DNA from: Candidatus Zixiibacteriota bacterium
Lineage (GTDB): Bacteria > Zixibacteria > MSB-5A5 > SM1-73
Reading direction: 5' to 3'
Length of the DNA stretch: 15,358 nt
Assembly: GCA_023127875.1 (NCBI GenBank)
Contig: JAGMFA010000034.1
Span: 1-15,358 of the forward strand
The notes under the pieces are model-generated. The model was not told where the DNA came from, did no database searches, and worked only from the letters and a program-made list of their open reading frames with translations. The position numbers were made by a program, and so were the translations under genes. Shown here piece by piece: positions 13,295 to 15,358 of this stretch. Position 1 is the first letter of the stretch, and each line of letters starts with the position of its first letter.

Positions 13295-14167
13295 TTACCA
13301 TACGAGCGGTGGAGGTCCGCCCAGAAAGAGAAAATTTATCAGATAAACAACATCCGCAATGTTGACTTGACCATCACAATTGACATCGCCAATTAGCCTA
13401 AAAACGAACTTCGGAATCAGAATCCTGTCCGCAGGAGGGGTACCATTAGCACAATAATCAGTGATAAGTATTGGCGAATGGGTAGGCGGAAAAACTGTTG
13501 GACTCAGAACGGTGCTGGCGCCGTTAGGATTTTCTGTCCTGGTGAAAGTCAACGTGGCTATCAATCCAATGGTCCCGGCAGGAAGTGGGGGATAATCGGG
13601 ACTACCCGCATAAAGCCATAAAAAAGCTTTGCTGTTGTCGTTATCAATTGTAAACCCGGTATTCCACTCCGGAGGAACGATGGTGCCGGTGAAATCCACG
13701 TTATTTAAGTCTACCCCAACGTGACCTTCCTCATGCTGATAGCTGAAGGTGATGATTATCCCCATCAAATCTGGACCAGGATTATCAGTCAAATTCAGAG
13801 CAACATCAAACGGCACCCCCAGAGGTCCACCTGTAATTTTCGGAAAAGTAAACTCGATATCGCTGAAAGAAGGAGGAAGTCCGGTATATGGCATCGGAGC
13901 ACACTGTCCAACTAAGTATCCGGCGCATTGGAACACATCTCCTAAATTGATCCCCGCGGTGCCATCGACGTCACAATCTATCGGATTTGGCGGTGGATCA
14001 CCACCATAAAAGAGATAGTTAATAAAGTATACGATATCGCTTACACTAAACGCTCCATCCCCGTTACAATCGCAAGGAACTTGGGCTTGGGCTGGCTGGA
14101 CGAAAAAACCGCCCATGAGGAAACACAAAGCCACACAGAAAACCGAAAAGATTTTGAGCTTTTCCAT
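13295..14167 (-). CDS. Secreted protein: two dockerin repeats, cohesin-like domain, third dockerin repeat
   Basis: The 290-residue product starts at ATG 14167 with a weak AGG-type site and a signal peptide (MEKLKIFSVFCVALCFLMGG, cleavage after QAQ at about 29). A full dockerin repeat DCNGDGAFSVSDIVYFINYL (33-52) is followed by a degenerate one, DCDVDGTAGINLGDVFQCAG (64-83). Residues 105-235 are beta-rich: VPFDVALNLTDNP, MGIIITFSY and GTIGLIATLTFT resemble cohesin or other adhesion folds in which a protein binds dockerins; this assignment is tentative. The C-terminus is a third, canonical repeat GDVNCDGQVNIADVVYLINF (260-279). The split of dockerin halves around a central domain allows an intramolecular pair. 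A terminator and a palindrome lie downstream. Confidence 0.85.
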   Translation of the reverse strand: MEKLKIFSVFCVALCFLMGGFFVQPAQAQVPCDCNGDGAFSVSDIVYFINYLFYGGDPPPNPIDCDVDGTAGINLGDVFQCAGYLVGQCAPMPYTGLPPSFSDIEFTFPKITGGPLGVPFDVALNLTDNPGPDLMGIIITFSYQHEEGHVGVDLNNVDFTGTIVPPEWNTGFTIDNDNSKAFLWLYAGSPDYPPLPAGTIGLIATLTFTRTENPNGASTVLSPTVFPPTHSPILITDYCANGTPPADRILIPKFVFRLIGDVNCDGQVNIADVVYLINFLFLGGPPPLVW

Positions 14168-14519
14168 CTTTTCCCTACCTTTCTAAAGAGATTTTTTAAT
14201 ATGATTGGTTTTAAATGACCCCCTTTTTGAAACAATATCTCGCTATCTAACCTCCTTTGTTAAAGGTTAATATCTTATCTAAACAGCAATCATTTAAAAA
14301 CATGGACAACCTATAATTTTGCAATTTTGTGAGATAGTAAAATAACGAACTCCGTGAGGTAGACCACAGATTTCTATCTTGCTAATCAAAACAAGAGTTT
14401 TGACCTTCCCAACCTAATCAGCTATCTGTTCTAAGATTTACTATATGACCTTCGCTCTGATAAATAAAGAACGTATTCTTATTGAAATTCGGATACAACA
14501 AATCGTTTGTCCCTCTTTT

Positions 14520-14547
14520 AGTTTAACAAAAAATTCATTTTTGTCAA
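14520..14547 (-). promoter_or_regulatory. Candidate promoter of the dockerin/cohesin-like gene
   Basis: TTGACA (14547-14542), 16 bp, TAAACT (14525-14520), the latter 4 of 6. The implied leader would be about 345 nt, long like that of the fibre-like gene. Confidence 0.4.
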
Positions 14548-14732
14548 GCAAAAACGTGAAATCTTTTGTAGATAACAAGTACAAATCATATACAACTCTG
14601 ACCTGTGTTACACCAACCCCTTTTCCCTACAAGTACAAGCCCAGTTCAGCCAAAAATCTATGCGAAGTTTGCTCCTCCTGAGCTGACCAATCTAAAAGAA
14701 AAAAAATGAGAACACACCACTTCATATTTATC

Positions 14733-14761
14733 TTGATTTTTGGAGGGCAAAGCCTTAATAT
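14733..14761 (+). promoter_or_regulatory. Weak candidate promoter of the patatin gene
   Basis: TTGATT (14733-14738), 17 bp, TAATAT (14756-14761). The transcription start would fall almost at the AGGTGA ribosome binding site, leaving very little leader, so confidence is low. Confidence 0.25.
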
Positions 14762-14778
14762 TTCAAGCAGGTGAAATA

Positions 14779-15358
14779 ATGAAATATCAAAAAAGAATAC
14801 TACCCAGGCTTTTGTATTTTGCTTTGGTGTTCCGTCAACTTTGTTTTGCCCCGCTTGAATCTCTTGGTGCAAACCATTCGGTTCACACTTTTGGAGATTC
14901 CGATCCTATGGATCCTGCGGATACCACTATAATTCGTTTGGAATTTGTTCAACCCCAAAAGTGGGAGATCACCTTTCCACTAAAGGAAACCTTAAGAAGA
15001 CCCAAGATTGGTTTGGCTCTCTCCGGAGGTGGGGCCAGAGGACTCAGCCAGATTGGGATATTGAAGGTCTTCGAGAAGGAAAATATCCCTATCGATTATA
15101 TTGCCGGCACCAGCATGGGTGGTATCATCGGCGGACTTTATGCGGCCGGATATTCCGCCCGTGAGCTGGAAAGGATAGTTTCAAAGATCGACTGGATCGA
15201 TTTGTTAAGCGACACCCCACCCCGGCTTTCCCTTTTCCTTTCCCAAAGGGAGGAAAGCGAGGGTTCTTTATTTCAGTTTCGTTTGGATGGGTGGAAGCCT
15301 TATATTCCCACAGCCTTGACCTCGGGGCAGAAACTTTCCAATCTTTTCACCAACTTGA
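14779..15358 (+). CDS. Patatin-like phospholipase, N-terminal part (3' end outside window)
   Basis: The frame runs from ATG 14779 (AGGTGA upstream) to the window end, 193 full codons. Residues 1-24 look like a signal peptide ([20 protein letters not shown], then CFA). The patatin domain starts at about residue 75: [20 protein letters not shown] contains the oxyanion-hole glycine motif (83-88), and AGTSMGG (109-115) holds the nucleophile Ser112 of G-x-S-x-G. The catalytic Asp of the DG[GA] motif would be beyond the window. Such enzymes hydrolyse acyl chains of phospholipids; a signal peptide suggests a periplasmic or outer-membrane location, as in bacterial RssA/PlpD-type proteins with a C-terminal membrane part. 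Residues 42-48 (DPMDPAD) are encoded by a copy of the dispersed repeat core. Confidence 0.93.
   Translation, partial: MKYQKRILPRLLYFALVFRQLCFAPLESLGANHSVHTFGDSDPMDPADTTIIRLEFVQPQKWEITFPLKETLRRPKIGLALSGGGARGLSQIGILKVFEKENIPIDYIAGTSMGGIIGGLYAAGYSARELERIVSKIDWIDLLSDTPPRLSLFLSQREESEGSLFQFRLDGWKPYIPTALTSGQKLSNLFTNL
14902..14922. repeat. Dispersed repeat core inside the patatin gene
   Basis: GATCC-TAT-GGATC (14902-14914) overlaps ATCC-TGC-GGAT (14912-14922). The 18 bp at 14905-14922 match 1715-1732 at 17 positions. The 21 bp equal seven codons, DPMDPAD, in the variable part between signal peptide and catalytic domain. Confidence 0.6.

Larger units (their letters stand above)
14168..14778. other. 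Gene-free AT-rich region between divergent genes
   Basis: This 611-bp stretch separates the minus-strand dockerin/cohesin-like gene from the plus-strand patatin gene. It contains a candidate minus-strand promoter (14520-14547), CTAATCAAAAC and GAGTTTTGAC (14382-14404) that form a hairpin, a strong AAGGAGG on the minus strand at about 14251-14257 with no good start codon near it, and two ACAAGTACAA copies (about 14577 and 14629). I see no gene that I can support. Confidence 0.55.

Noticed and set aside
14627..14872. Minus-strand open frame of 81 codons ending near 14627, with a hydrophobic internal stretch
   Set aside because: It overlaps the patatin start in antisense, no recognisable domain is present and the hydrophobic part alone is not enough evidence.
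1..15358. tRNA or rRNA genes
   Set aside because: No cloverleaf with a T-loop GGTTCGA-type motif and no rRNA signature sequence was noticed on either strand.

Overview
The window looks like chromosomal DNA of a Gram-negative, non-phototrophic bacterium of the FCB type. A candidate phylum such as Zixibacteria, or a relative, fits best. The reasons are the secreted proteins with dockerin-type repeats (GDVNCDG-VNIADVVYLIN-LF pattern), a 'NVGIGTT-P' fibre-like protein, an SBBP propeller protein, an LpxH-type lipid A enzyme, and intergenic DNA full of short hairpin repeats. The phylum is an inference from protein style; no marker gene is present.

Layout. 1-1194 (minus): N-terminal part of a secreted SBBP repeat protein with its promoter and three 21-bp leader repeats. 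1315-2093: repeat-rich spacer. 2094-7084 (plus): tatC, a secreted 12-repeat 'D-x-x-G-[ND]-D-x-Y' protein, a secreted HEAT-repeat protein and an lpxH-like gene, separated by hairpin repeats. 7189-9794 (minus): a small dockerin protein downstream of a large secreted fibre-like protein. 9795-10622: long leader with a consensus promoter and competing RNA pairings. 10623-12814 (minus): a metal-chelatase pair, an I-type AAA+ ATPase followed by a VWA D-type subunit, joined at an A10 run. 13295-14167 (minus): a dockerin/cohesin-like secreted protein. 14779-15358 (plus): start of a patatin-like phospholipase, cut by the window end.

Theme. Most genes concern the envelope or secretion: TatC exports folded proteins, LpxH-type enzymes make lipid A, and at least five products carry signal peptides and repeat modules for surface or extracellular use. 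The chelatase pair stands apart and probably serves cobalt or magnesium insertion together with a large subunit outside the window.

Most notable points. (1) The chelatase ATPase frame ends 13 bases after the start of an A10 run, and the VWA frame is open from that run with no good start codon; a -1 shift there would give one protein of about 730 residues. (2) Small palindromic repeats found between genes also sit inside genes: a 30-bp double palindrome adds exactly ten residues to a HEAT repeat, a 25-bp palindrome shared with a neighbouring spacer lies in the 662-residue protein, and a third element lies in the patatin gene. (3) Two copies of a 32-bp core have flanking arms that differ in sequence but remain complementary.
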